This document shows positions 17,983-26,175 of a stretch of 64,000 nucleotides of DNA, one piece after another; position 1 is the first letter of the stretch; every line of letters starts with the position of its first letter. Origin of the DNA: Rhodocyclales bacterium (GTDB lineage Bacteria; Pseudomonadota; Gammaproteobacteria; Burkholderiales; Rhodocyclaceae); contig JAPLQX010000043.1 in the NCBI GenBank assembly GCA_026399435.1, positions 62,001 through 126,000 on the forward strand. The letters run 5' to 3'. The notes under the pieces were generated by a model. That model was not told the DNA's origin. It saw only the letters and a list, made by a program, of their open reading frames with translations, and searched no databases. The position numbers were made by a program, and so were the translations under genes.

Positions 17983-18214
17983 TGCGGGCTACCGATAACG
18001 GATCATTTTGTCAGGATATGGTTTAACTTCAACATGTTGCGTAATGACAGCACACACCTTGGAAGAATATAGCTGAATGGAGCGTACTTGCATGGGCAGT
18101 TCTGAATGCCTTTTCCGCCCTTAGTCACCGTATCGGCAGTACCTGCTTTTTGGGATTCCCGCGACTGCGCCCACGCGGAAACCGATCTCCCGAGCGGCCC
18201 TGGAATCCGGGCCT
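17983..18214. other. Intergenic region upstream of pilus locus 1
   Basis: This stretch must hold the promoter for the minus-strand locus 1 operon that starts at 17982. It is relatively A+T-rich near 18010-18080 and contains a possible minus-strand TATATT element around 18068, but no convincing matching -35 box was found. No coding sequence is evident. Confidence 0.4.
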
Positions 18215-18304
18215 TCACAACAGGGCAGCGAGGGCCCCGGTGGTCTGGCGCAGAGCTGAACGAAGCGCGGGCGAAGCAGTTTGGAGCGCGGCTGTGGCAG
18301 TCAT
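18215..18304 (-). pseudogene. Decayed 5' stub of bioB
   Basis: A 29-codon minus-strand frame beginning at an ATG in the same place, relative to the shared repeat, as the bioB start. It reads MTATAALQTASPALR, against [15 protein letters not shown] in intact BioB, and TTGALAALL against TTEALVGLF. It then ends at a stop codon. The iron-sulfur and catalytic parts are missing. It is a remnant on the comF side of locus 1, matching the comF stub on the bioB side. Confidence 0.65.
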
Positions 18305-18400
18305 CGCAGCGGACTCGCTAGAATGCGGGGCGGTGCGAATCCTGGGGAAAGGAGCGGGCTTGTCAATTGCAGCAGATCTGAAGAAAGCCTTGCGCAACAC
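18230..18400. repeat. Copy B of the duplicated bioB-comF divergent region
   Basis: This aligns with 2032-2215 in direct orientation. The copy carries the working comF 5' end on the plus strand and the decayed bioB 5' end on the minus strand, the mirror image of copy A. The best-conserved core is about 18290-18326, which contains the shared TAGAAT box. Confidence 0.8.
18319..18324 (+). promoter_or_regulatory. Candidate -10 box for comF
   Basis: TAGAAT matches five of six consensus positions and lies about 36 bases before the comF TTG start. The same box is conserved in the second copy of this region at 2121-2126. The -35 region (TGGCAG, 18 bases away) is weak. Confidence 0.4.
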
Positions 18401-19064
18401 CGCCGCCCTGTTGCCGCAGGACTGTTTCCTCTGCGCCGCCCCGAGCGGCGACAGCCTGCTGTGCCCCCCCTGTATCGCCAGCCTGCCGCGACTGACAGCC
18501 GAGCACTGCCCGGTCTGCGCGCTGCCGACCCCGGGCGCGAATATCTGTGGCGCCTGCCTGAAACAGGCGCCACATTTCGACGCCACCCAGGCCGTCTTCC
18601 GCTACGAGTTTCCGCTCGACCGTCTGATCCAGTCGCTGAAGTATGTTCACCGCCTCGCCAGCGCCGACTTTCTCGGCCGGGCCTTGGCGCAGATAGCCAG
18701 CCCGCTCCGCCCCGACCTGATCCTGCCGGTACCGCTGGCGCCGGCACGACTGGCCGAGCGCGGCTTCAATCAGGCTCTGGAAATTGCCCGACCGCTGGCA
18801 CGTGCACTCGGCGCGCCCATGGAGATCAGCCGCATTCATCGCCGCCGGGACACCGCACCGCAAGCCAGCCTGCCATGGAAGGAGCGAACGAAAAACATCC
18901 GTCACGCCTTCGAGTGCGAAATCGACCTGACGGGCAAGACGGTGCTGCTGATCGATGACGTGATGACCACGGGTGCAACACTCGACGAACTGGCGCGAAC
19001 ACTCAAGGCACATGGCGCGGCGCGAGTGGAGAACCTCGTTCTGGCGCGGGCGCTAAAGGATTGA
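18360..19064 (+). CDS. comF: ComF family phosphoribosyltransferase-like protein
   Basis: A 234-residue protein. The N-terminus has four CxxC pairs expected to bind zinc (CFLC, CPPC, CPVC, CGAC). The C-terminal half has the phosphoribosyltransferase signature VLLIDDVMTTGATLDE. ComF proteins are needed for uptake of single-stranded DNA in natural transformation. Nearby pilus loci fit but do not prove competence. The TTG start is chosen because AAAGGAG lies 5 bases before it and residues downstream match the ComF N-terminus. The longer upstream frame runs through the duplicated intergenic region and is not believable. Confidence 0.9.
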   Translation: MSIAADLKKALRNTAALLPQDCFLCAAPSGDSLLCPPCIASLPRLTAEHCPVCALPTPGANICGACLKQAPHFDATQAVFRYEFPLDRLIQSLKYVHRLASADFLGRALAQIASPLRPDLILPVPLAPARLAERGFNQALEIARPLARALGAPMEISRIHRRRDTAPQASLPWKERTKNIRHAFECEIDLTGKTVLLIDDVMTTGATLDELARTLKAHGAARVENLVLARALKD

Positions 19065-19114
19065 TGGCCGCTGTACAATTCGCTTTTGCCGTTCTCAATC
19101 CCAAATAGATATCC

Positions 19115-19504
19115 ATGGCGCTTCGCGATCCTGTCGACAAGAACCTGCTGCGCATGCAGGGACGGCGTTTCGCCTTGCGCTGCGAAGCGCAGGTTTCCTC
19201 CATCGAACGCGCCGACACGCTACGGGAGGTTTCGCGCCTGGCCAGCTCGATCGCGCTGCCCTATTCGATCGTCGAGGATGAGATGGCACGGGACGCTCTG
19301 CGCCTGGTGCAAATGCGTGCCGAAGACCGGGCGCGCGAGCTGATCGAGGAACAAATCCACAACTTTGCCCGTGCCGAGGAAAACCTGCGCGAAAAACAGA
19401 AACGGGCGATGCTCGATGCATGGACCAACCTGACGGGCCCGCTGGGTCATTTGCGCACCTGGGCGCAAAGCAAGCTCGCAGCGGCGGAACAGCAAAGTAT
19501 CTGA
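19115..19504 (+). CDS. Hypothetical protein, helical
   Basis: A 129-residue protein of mostly charged helical sequence, with a predicted coiled-coil at about residues 60-105 (EDRARELIEEQIHNFARAEE). No signal peptide, membrane segment or known motif is seen. It lies 50 bases after comF on the same strand and converges on mshN. The function is not recognised. Confidence 0.6.
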   Translation: MALRDPVDKNLLRMQGRRFALRCEAQVSSIERADTLREVSRLASSIALPYSIVEDEMARDALRLVQMRAEDRARELIEEQIHNFARAEENLREKQKRAMLDAWTNLTGPLGHLRTWAQSKLAAAEQQSI

Positions 19505-19539
19505 GCGGGCAGGCTGCCTGCTATGCCGAGGTGAGTCCC

Positions 19540-20631
19540 TCAGCGCAATCGCTGCTCCACGTGCTGCGCCAGATCGGCAGGCAAACCAGGCAGGGCACGT
19601 GCCTTCTGATAGGCCTCGCGCGCCTCGGCGCCCTTTCCTGCCGCATCCAGCGCGATGCCCAAGCCTGCCCACCAGCGACCTTCGTTGGGCGCAAGACGTG
19701 TCGCCGCCTGATAGCGCTCCACCGCTTCAGGGGCTCGGCCGGCGCGGTTGAGCAGCGCGCCGGCAAATCCCTGGTATTCGGCGCTGTGCTCACCGGACGC
19801 AGCGTTCTTCTGCAGAAGTTCGAGCGCGGCGGGCGCTTGGTGGCGCTCCACTTTCAGGCGCGCCAAGGCCAGCGTCGATGCGAGACGTACCGGAGCCAGT
19901 TCCGTGCCTATGCGCAGGAGTTCTTCCGCTTCGTCAAAATGCCTGGCTTCTATCAGCAGTGCGGCCAGCGTCTGGCGTGCCGCCGCATGCTCGGGGTGCT
20001 CCGCGAGTGCCGTCCGATAACTGTTCGCCGCCTCTTCGGCGTTACCCTGACGTTGCACCAGCACACCGCGCCGGTATTCGATCTCGGCCCGCTCGGCCGC
20101 AGACGGAAGGCGTACTTGCTTGTCGATACGAGCCTCGCCCGCCACCGGCGGGACTTTCGGCAAGGCCACGACCGGTGGCTTGGAAGGGGCGGTACTGGCC
20201 GCCGGCCGCTCCACCGCCTTCGGTGCAGCCGCTACCGCCTTGCGTGGCGACTCGGCGGCAGGGGCCGGCACCGCCGACAGTTCATCGGCCATGCGCAAGG
20301 AGGACAAGACAGCGTTGGCAACGGGCTCGGGTTCCACTGCACCGGTGGCAGATGGAGTCGCTACCGGCGCTGCGGGGGCTGCCGAAGCCACAGTGGCCAC
20401 CGCCACGGGTAGCGCGGCGGGCGCTACCGGAGTGCGCGGCTGCATGCCATACCAGGCAGCCACAGCGAGGCCCGCCGCAACCAGGACCGTTACGAGCGAT
20501 AACCACGACACTCCCCGGCGCGGTTCCTGACGCGCCGCCAGTGGCGTCACCGCCGCTGGAAACGCCGCACGATCACCGTCGCCGACACGGCGGGCATCGA
20601 GGTCGCGCAGCATCTTGTTGACCAGACTCAT
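19540..20631 (-). CDS. mshN: MSHA biogenesis protein MshN (TPR)
   Basis: A 363-residue protein beginning SLVNKMLRDLDARR, the typical MshN start. One membrane segment lies at about residues 42-62 (WLSLVTVLVAAGLAVAAWYG), then a Pro/Ala-rich linker to about 175 and TPR repeats to the C-terminus (for example YRRGVLVQRQGNAEEAANSY). It follows mshM with one base between, so they are cotranscribed. It is the last gene of the I-to-N secretory block and converges on the 19.1 kb gene. Confidence 0.85.
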   Translation of the reverse strand: MSLVNKMLRDLDARRVGDGDRAAFPAAVTPLAARQEPRRGVSWLSLVTVLVAAGLAVAAWYGMQPRTPVAPAALPVAVATVASAAPAAPVATPSATGAVEPEPVANAVLSSLRMADELSAVPAPAAESPRKAVAAAPKAVERPAASTAPSKPPVVALPKVPPVAGEARIDKQVRLPSAAERAEIEYRRGVLVQRQGNAEEAANSYRTALAEHPEHAAARQTLAALLIEARHFDEAEELLRIGTELAPVRLASTLALARLKVERHQAPAALELLQKNAASGEHSAEYQGFAGALLNRAGRAPEAVERYQAATRLAPNEGRWWAGLGIALDAAGKGAEAREAYQKARALPGLPADLAQHVEQRLR

Positions 20632-20632
20632 G

Positions 20633-21469
20633 TCACCACCGTTGCCACCAGTGCAGCGCGGGCAGGCCTTCGGTATCGCGGCCCGCCGACGTGACGTGGG
20701 CGCGGCTCACCCGGGTCTTGCCCTCGCCGTAGGCAAGCAGCATGGCCTTGTGCGCCAGCACATTGACCAGGCGCGGGGTACCGCTGGACAAGCGGAACAG
20801 CAGCCGTGCGCTGACGGGCGGGAATACGTCGCCATCGCGATGGCCCGCCACGCGCAGGCGATGGGCCAGGTAATGCGCGGCTTCCTGCTGCTTCAGGCCC
20901 GGCATGCGGTAATGAAACACGATGCGCTGGCGCAACTGGCGCACGGCGGGATTGGCCAGCTTCTGGTCGAGTTCGGGCTGGCCGAACATCACCACTTGCA
21001 GCAGCTTGTGCTTTTCCGTTTCCAGGTTGGACAGCAGCCGCAGCGCTTCCAGGCTTTCCAGCGGCATGGATTGCGCCTCGTCGATGCAGATCACCACCCT
21101 CTTGCCCTGCGCTGCCATGTCCAGCAGATGCTGGTTGAATTGCTTCAGGAGATGAAACTGGTAGTCGAGACCCTGGAGCTTGAGGCCGAGTTCCTCGGCA
21201 ATCGCGATGAGCAGGATGCGCGGCTCCAGCATCGGATTTGGCAGGTAGGCGACCACCTGGTCATCAGTCAGGGTTGCCAGAAAGCGTCGGCACAGCAGCG
21301 TCTTGCCGGTGCCGACTTCGCCCGTGATCTTGATGAAGCCTTCGCCCGTATTGACGCCTATCAGCAGCGTGTTGAGGGCCGCCTGGTGCGCATCGGCCGA
21401 ATAGATGAAACTCGTGTCCGGCGTGATGCCAAACGGAAATTCCCTGAGACCGAAGTGATTGAGATACAT
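20633..21469 (-). CDS. mshM: MSHA biogenesis ATPase MshM
   Basis: A 278-residue ExeA-family AAA ATPase starting MYLNHFGLREFPFGITPD. Walker A is GEVGTGKT (50-57), Walker B VVICIDEAQSM, and the FGQPELDQKL sensor region is present. It is a paralogue of the locus 1 ATPase at 16.5-18.0 kb but lacks the membrane segment and SPOR-like tail. The ATG at 21469 is chosen because the upstream extension shows no family similarity and overlaps mshL. Confidence 0.88.
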   Translation of the reverse strand: MYLNHFGLREFPFGITPDTSFIYSADAHQAALNTLLIGVNTGEGFIKITGEVGTGKTLLCRRFLATLTDDQVVAYLPNPMLEPRILLIAIAEELGLKLQGLDYQFHLLKQFNQHLLDMAAQGKRVVICIDEAQSMPLESLEALRLLSNLETEKHKLLQVVMFGQPELDQKLANPAVRQLRQRIVFHYRMPGLKQQEAAHYLAHRLRVAGHRDGDVFPPVSARLLFRLSSGTPRLVNVLAHKAMLLAYGEGKTRVSRAHVTSAGRDTEGLPALHWWQRW

Positions 21470-21485
21470 CGTGCGCCGCGCGGGA

Positions 21486-23216
21486 TTACTGCGCGGGACG
21501 AACGGACGGATAAGCCCGCACGCGCTCCTGGACATCCTTGATGTCCTGCGCCCAGACCCGGTCATTGTCGATCATGGTGGGCTTGATCAGGATGACCAGT
21601 TCGCGCTTGCGCAACGCGGAAGAGCGCTGGCCCAGCGCGTTGGCCACAAAGCCGGTGGCACCCGGCAACTGCGAGCGATCGGAGGACTGTTCCTGACGCA
21701 TCAGGCCGCCGATAGCCACGATGTTGCCGTCCTGGACGCGGACGATGCTGTCGGTTTCGTTGATGCTGCTGGCCGCCAGCGGCAGAATGTAGGTGCCCAG
21801 TGAACCGAGATTGATGGTCTTTTCCTTTTCCACCACCGTGCTGACCGCCGGGTGCACATGCAGAATGATGTTGCCGTCCTCATCGATCTGCGGCGTGACA
21901 TCAAGCGAAATGCCCGAAAAATAGGGTTGCAGGGTCACGCTCGGCGATGAGACCGAACCGGTCGTCGTCGTTGTCGTCGATGAAGTGACATTGGTTACAA
22001 ACAGCTCGTCTGTACCCACCTTGAGCACCGCTTTCTGATTGTTGAGCGTGGCGATGCGCGGCGAAGACAGTACGGAAACGGTGCCCTGGCTTTCGAGGAA
22101 ATTCAGCAGCGCGGCGAAATTGGAGGTCTGGAAGGCCAGGCCGATGAAGCCTTTGCCCAACACCGATGCGGCAATCGAGCCGAGCTGTCCCGGCGTTACG
22201 GAAAGCGTCGGCGTGCCCACCGTGCCGATAGTCTGCGCCGTGCCTGCACCCGCCGTGAGCGTCATGCCCGGTTGCGCTACACCGATACCGGAACGGCTGT
22301 TCGGACCACTATTGAAAGCACCCCAGTTGACGCCCGCCTGGAAGTCCTCAGACAGCGTCACATCGATGATCTTGGCCTCCAGCATGACCTGCCGCTCGGC
22401 AATCAGCTGAGTCGCCTTGAGGTATTTTTCGACGTTGCGCAGTTCCGTCGGCAGGGCACGCACCAGCACCACTCCGGACGAAGGATTGACGACGACGCTG
22501 CGCCCTCCGGCGGTACTCACGATGGAGCCCAGTGCGCGATTCAGGTCGCCCCAGAAGTCGCTCTCGGTGGTCATGCTGACACGACTGGTGTCGCTGCCTC
22601 GCGTCGCCGTCGATGTACCCGTGCCGGCCGGAATGGTCTGACCGGTAGTCGGAGTCGATGTCGACGCGCTCCCCGCCGTGCCGCCGCTGGTGGTCATTGA
22701 ACTGCCGGTAACGCGCAGGTCGCTGCTGCCCTGGCGCCGGCTGGCAAGATAGTTGATCTGGAAGACACGGGTCTTCAGCGTGTTGGGTTCGATGAAGATT
22801 CGCTTGCCCTGGACGCGGTACTCGTAGCCGTAGAGTTCGCGAATGGTATCCAGCGCTTCCATCACGGTTACGTCCTTGAGATTCACCGTGAGGCTGCCGC
22901 TCACATCGGGCGGCAGCAACATGCTGTAGCGGGTGCCCGAAACCAGCGCCATGAAGACCTGCGTGGCCGGGGCGTTGATTACCGAGAGATCGAAGCGCGG
23001 TTCTGCCGCGGCCACGTCGACCGCCGCCTGCGGCGCCAGCGGCGGCATCAGCGACTTGTCGGTGAGGTCTGCAGCAGGCGCCTTGCGCTCCGTCGCGGAT
23101 TTCAGCAGGACGTCGTTGATCTGCCCCAGCACCTCGTTGCCGGCGCGCGGCGGCGTGGCACAGCCGGCAACAGCGCCGGTGAGCAGTAGCAAGCATCGCA
23201 GTGCGCATCTCATCAT
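21486..23216 (-). CDS. mshL: MSHA secretin MshL
   Basis: A 576-residue outer-membrane secretin lipoprotein: signal with lipobox VAGC (Cys19), an STN-type domain (about 90-165, SVINAPATQVFMALV onward), a Ser/Thr/Gly-rich linker, an N1-type domain (VVVNPSSGVVLVRALPTE) and the C-terminal secretin domain (QVMLEAKIIDVTL, VSVLSSPRIATLN, VAIGGLM, LVILIKP). The gene is intact, unlike the locus 1 secretin. Its first codon overlaps the mshK stop by 4 bases. Confidence 0.92.
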   Translation of the reverse strand: MMRCALRCLLLLTGAVAGCATPPRAGNEVLGQINDVLLKSATERKAPAADLTDKSLMPPLAPQAAVDVAAAEPRFDLSVINAPATQVFMALVSGTRYSMLLPPDVSGSLTVNLKDVTVMEALDTIRELYGYEYRVQGKRIFIEPNTLKTRVFQINYLASRRQGSSDLRVTGSSMTTSGGTAGSASTSTPTTGQTIPAGTGTSTATRGSDTSRVSMTTESDFWGDLNRALGSIVSTAGGRSVVVNPSSGVVLVRALPTELRNVEKYLKATQLIAERQVMLEAKIIDVTLSEDFQAGVNWGAFNSGPNSRSGIGVAQPGMTLTAGAGTAQTIGTVGTPTLSVTPGQLGSIAASVLGKGFIGLAFQTSNFAALLNFLESQGTVSVLSSPRIATLNNQKAVLKVGTDELFVTNVTSSTTTTTTGSVSSPSVTLQPYFSGISLDVTPQIDEDGNIILHVHPAVSTVVEKEKTINLGSLGTYILPLAASSINETDSIVRVQDGNIVAIGGLMRQEQSSDRSQLPGATGFVANALGQRSSALRKRELVILIKPTMIDNDRVWAQDIKDVQERVRAYPSVRPAQ

Positions 23217-23596
23217 TCCGTGTTTCCCGTCTTGCGCCGCTTGATGGCAGCCACCTTCTTTGCAGGCATTTTCTCGATGGCGGGCGTAACCTTGATGACT
23301 TCGCGCCCGCTCTCCCCCTTCAACACTATTTCGCTTTCGGAAATCTTCAGCACCCTCTTGTCGCCGAGCCTGTCACCCACTTCGACATACTGGCCATTGA
23401 TCACGGCAGCAGACTTTCCGCCGGGCCGCAAAATAACTGTCTGCACCCCGCTCTCCACTGGCGCGGCGACACCCTCCCCTCCATCTGGCGCCGCCACAAT
23501 CCCGGCCGGGCGCGTTGGATCCGGCACCTGAGCCAGGACAGGCCCCACCCCGACCAGCCCTGCCAACAACAGCGAAAGCAGAATGTGCCGCATCAT
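23213..23596 (-). CDS. mshK: MSHA biogenesis protein MshK
   Basis: A 127-residue periplasmic protein with a signal sequence ending near VLAQ (about residue 23), then DPTRPAG and the beta-domain core SAAVINGQYVEVGDRLGDKRV. The basic C-terminus (KKVAAIKRRKTG) is notable. It sits between mshJ and mshL with 4-base overlaps on both sides, as in other MSHA loci. Confidence 0.82.
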   Translation of the reverse strand: MMRHILLSLLLAGLVGVGPVLAQVPDPTRPAGIVAAPDGGEGVAAPVESGVQTVILRPGGKSAAVINGQYVEVGDRLGDKRVLKISESEIVLKGESGREVIKVTPAIEKMPAKKVAAIKRRKTGNTE

Positions 23597-24324
23597 ACAA
23601 CCAACCAGTTTCGGTCAAGACTCAAGGTGTAGACACGCAACACCATGACGTTGCGCGGATACTTCTCGACGGTGAGACTGACGCTGTTCCACATCACGCG
23701 CTGCGGCATGCGCTCGAGTTCTGCCAGATAGTTCAGCAAGTCATTGTAACTACCCGCCACCCTGATCTCGATACCGTGCTGATAGATGCCTTCAACCGTG
23801 GCAGACGCTGCTCCAGGAGTGCCCTTGCCCGGGTCCTTCGTGTTCTGGGCGGCAGCACCGGCCGCCGCTGTATTTTCTGCCGCGGCCGAAGCACCCAACC
23901 GCGTCGCAGGAAGGGTCTTCAGTCCGAGCAATTCAATGGCCCTGTTTTTCGCCAACAGCCCTTCCAGAAAGGCCTGCATCCGTGCCGGTGGCACCATGCC
24001 TGCCTCGAAACTCGAGAGACGCCCGCTGACCGCTGCAAGTTCCCGCTTCGCCTGTTCCAGGCGGCGCCGATTGACGGCATCGGGATCCGCATTTTGCGCC
24101 TTGAGGACAGCCACCTGAGCCTGCTGCTGTGCGAGTTCGGCACGCGCCGCGGCTTCCGCGCGGGTCGCGCTGCGCGCCTTGAGCAGGAACGGCTCGATCC
24201 CGAAATTGAAAATCAGGAACCCGCCGCCAAACACCACCGCAGCGACAACAATGGCACGTTCGCGGCGTGACAGCGCGGCGAACTTCTCCGCCCACTGCGT
24301 CCATTGAGCAGACAGCGCACTCAC
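23593..24324 (-). CDS. mshJ: MSHA biogenesis protein MshJ (PilO-like)
   Basis: A 243-residue protein with one membrane segment at about 25-43, a long coiled-coil (50-110), an Ala-rich insertion (145-175) and a C-terminal PilO-type domain (GIEIRVAGSYNDLLNYLAEL). It forms the inner-membrane alignment complex with the PilN-like protein. It overlaps its neighbours by 4 bases on both sides. Confidence 0.84.
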   Translation of the reverse strand: MSALSAQWTQWAEKFAALSRRERAIVVAAVVFGGGFLIFNFGIEPFLLKARSATRAEAAARAELAQQQAQVAVLKAQNADPDAVNRRRLEQAKRELAAVSGRLSSFEAGMVPPARMQAFLEGLLAKNRAIELLGLKTLPATRLGASAAAENTAAAGAAAQNTKDPGKGTPGAASATVEGIYQHGIEIRVAGSYNDLLNYLAELERMPQRVMWNSVSLTVEKYPRNVMVLRVYTLSLDRNWLVV

Positions 24325-24994
24325 TTGCCGGGCTCCTTCGCCTCGACCAGCTTGGGCATCAGGACGAAATCGATCGGACCCGGCGCAGGAGTCGGCGTCG
24401 GCGAGACGGCGGCGCCCTGCGCGACGGGACGAACCGCCGCCGGTGGTTCGACACGATTCATGGTCAAGGCGGCAAAATTACGCCCCTGAAATACCTTCTC
24501 GGTGCCAAGGCGGCGGATGTAATCGGGCAGAGCGGCCGCATTCAGCATGCTGCCGTGGATTTCCATGTCATTGCCGCCGGATTCGATGGTGAATGCCTTC
24601 AGCCAAAGGCCTTCGGGCACCTGGCGGGCAAAGCCGCGCAGGTAATCGGCAAAGCCGCCGGTGCTGCCGACGGCTCCGCTTTCCAGCAGGCGTGCGATGT
24701 CGCCGAGTCGGCGCAGCCGGCCTTCGGCGCTTTCCAGTTCGGCGATCAACTGCGGGTTGGCTTTTCGTATCGCAGCGGCCTTGGTCGCTGCTTCCACGTC
24801 CTGCTTCGCCGCCTTGAGCTGCGCCTCGGCCGCAGCAGCCGTTGCCCATGCGTCGCCGCGTCCTGCCAGGCCCAGCCGCCCGCTACTGCCAGCACCGTGC
24901 AGAGCGCCACCGCTGCAATGGCTGCATTGCCCAACGAGAGCGAATCACGCTGTTTGAGAAAGCGCGGATGGTAAAGATTGATCTGCGCGCTCAT
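24321..24994 (-). pseudogene. Frameshifted PilN-like MSHA protein
   Basis: The N-terminal frame starts MSAQINLYHPRFLKQRDSLS with one membrane segment (about 20-42). Near 24840 similarity passes one frame back into AWATAAAAEAQLKAAKQ and the PilN-type domain with RGFARQVPEGLWLKAFTIE. The total length, 674 bases, is one short of a whole number of codons, so a single missing base explains it. The ATG overlaps the mshI stop (ATGA), which fixes the start. A real mutation, programmed shift or sequencing error cannot be told apart here. Confidence 0.78.
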
Positions 24995-25923
24995 GCCGCC
25001 ACCGGTTCGTCGCGCAGTGCCGCGCCGATTGCACGCAGGCATTGAAACTGACGCAAGGGATCGAGCAGGGCCGGCGCCGCGCCGAAGTCCAGCACACCCG
25101 ACAGATCCAGCGGCACGACAGAGATGGTCAGGTTGGCACGCAGATGGGCAAGAAAACCGTCGACGCCGGGAATCGGCGCCACCAAAAGATGGTGCACGGA
25201 AATCGTGCTGTTGCTGCGATCAAAGTTGTCCAGCGAGCGCTGCACTTCCAGGGCAATGCGCTCGAACAGCATGCCACGCCGCTCTGCATCGGCGGCGATC
25301 AACTGGCTTGCGGAAATTTCGACATGGCGCACGACAAGCAATTCACCGTTCAGGGTGAACGTCAGCAGGCCTTCGTCGTCATCAAAGATCAAGCTAGCCA
25401 GGCCGCGCCCTTCTTCCTCGAACAGGGCCGCCAGATTTCGTTGCGAGATTTCAGGCAGATCAATTGCTGCCAGAGGCACCTTGGCTGCCTGAAACGCCTG
25501 CACCAGAGGAGCTATGGTCGATTCCGGCGACAGCGCGGCAAATACCTGCGACGTGCGGCCGTCGGACGGGATCGGCAGCAGGTCGACGGCGGCGGTATCG
25601 ACCGGAAACTCGACCTGATCCTTCAGCTTCCAGCGCACCACCTCGCGCGCCTCATCGGCCGCACCGGCGACGGCATCGGTCTGGATCAGCTGGTACTTGC
25701 CGTGAGCGAGCAGAGCCGTGCAGCGGTAGCGATCGAGCCGCATCGGCCTCTTCAGTGCGGTCAGGGTTGCCGCATCGTCGGTGGCTTTCTCGACCGAGTC
25801 GGCCAGCAATACCGCCGGTTTGCGACCGCTCTCGCGGTGGATATGCACGAAGTCGACACGTCCCTTCCGCATCACGACGGATAACCAGCCTTGTTCAGTT
25901 CGTGGTTTGAGAAAGTTCTGCAC
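24991..25923 (-). CDS. mshI: MSHA biogenesis protein MshI (PilM-like)
   Basis: A 310-residue cytoplasmic PilM/actin-fold-like protein. Visible family blocks are EAREVVRWKLKDQVEFP, LPEISQRNL and LEVQRSLDNFDRS. It begins with GTG. It is the first gene of the secretory block and overlaps the PilN-like gene by 4 bases. The protein recruits the platform to the ATPase in related systems. Confidence 0.84.
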   Translation of the reverse strand: MQNFLKPRTEQGWLSVVMRKGRVDFVHIHRESGRKPAVLLADSVEKATDDAATLTALKRPMRLDRYRCTALLAHGKYQLIQTDAVAGAADEAREVVRWKLKDQVEFPVDTAAVDLLPIPSDGRTSQVFAALSPESTIAPLVQAFQAAKVPLAAIDLPEISQRNLAALFEEEGRGLASLIFDDDEGLLTFTLNGELLVVRHVEISASQLIAADAERRGMLFERIALEVQRSLDNFDRSNSTISVHHLLVAPIPGVDGFLAHLRANLTISVVPLDLSGVLDFGAAPALLDPLRQFQCLRAIGAALRDEPVAA

Positions 25924-26175
25924 TAGACCTGTCGATACCCGTTTTATGGCTAATTATACTAACCAAAAGGATAGGCCGAGGGTGGATTTCAAGGAGGAAG
26001 AGCCTGCAATTTAGGTACATTGAGCGAATTGCGGATATCTACTCAATCCCCATCCAGAACCAGGCCGGGCACGCCGCCTTTCCTGGTGCTTCGGCTAAGG
26101 AGTGGGCCACTTGGCGTGATTCTTCGTGCAGTGGCGTGACTGCCCCGGCAGTGGCGACTCTGCCCTGTCGGCGCT
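25924..26175. other. Intergenic region between mshI and the mshQ end
   Basis: About 250 bases separate the two MSHA blocks. Apart from the -10-like box near mshI nothing was recognised; no coding frame with family similarity and no strong hairpin with a T run. Confidence 0.5.
25953..25958 (-). promoter_or_regulatory. Candidate -10 box for the mshI-N operon
   Basis: TATAAT on the minus strand lies 30 bases before the mshI GTG in an A+T-rich patch. It is preceded by TAG rather than TG, and no good -35 box was seen at 16-18 bases. Confidence 0.35.
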
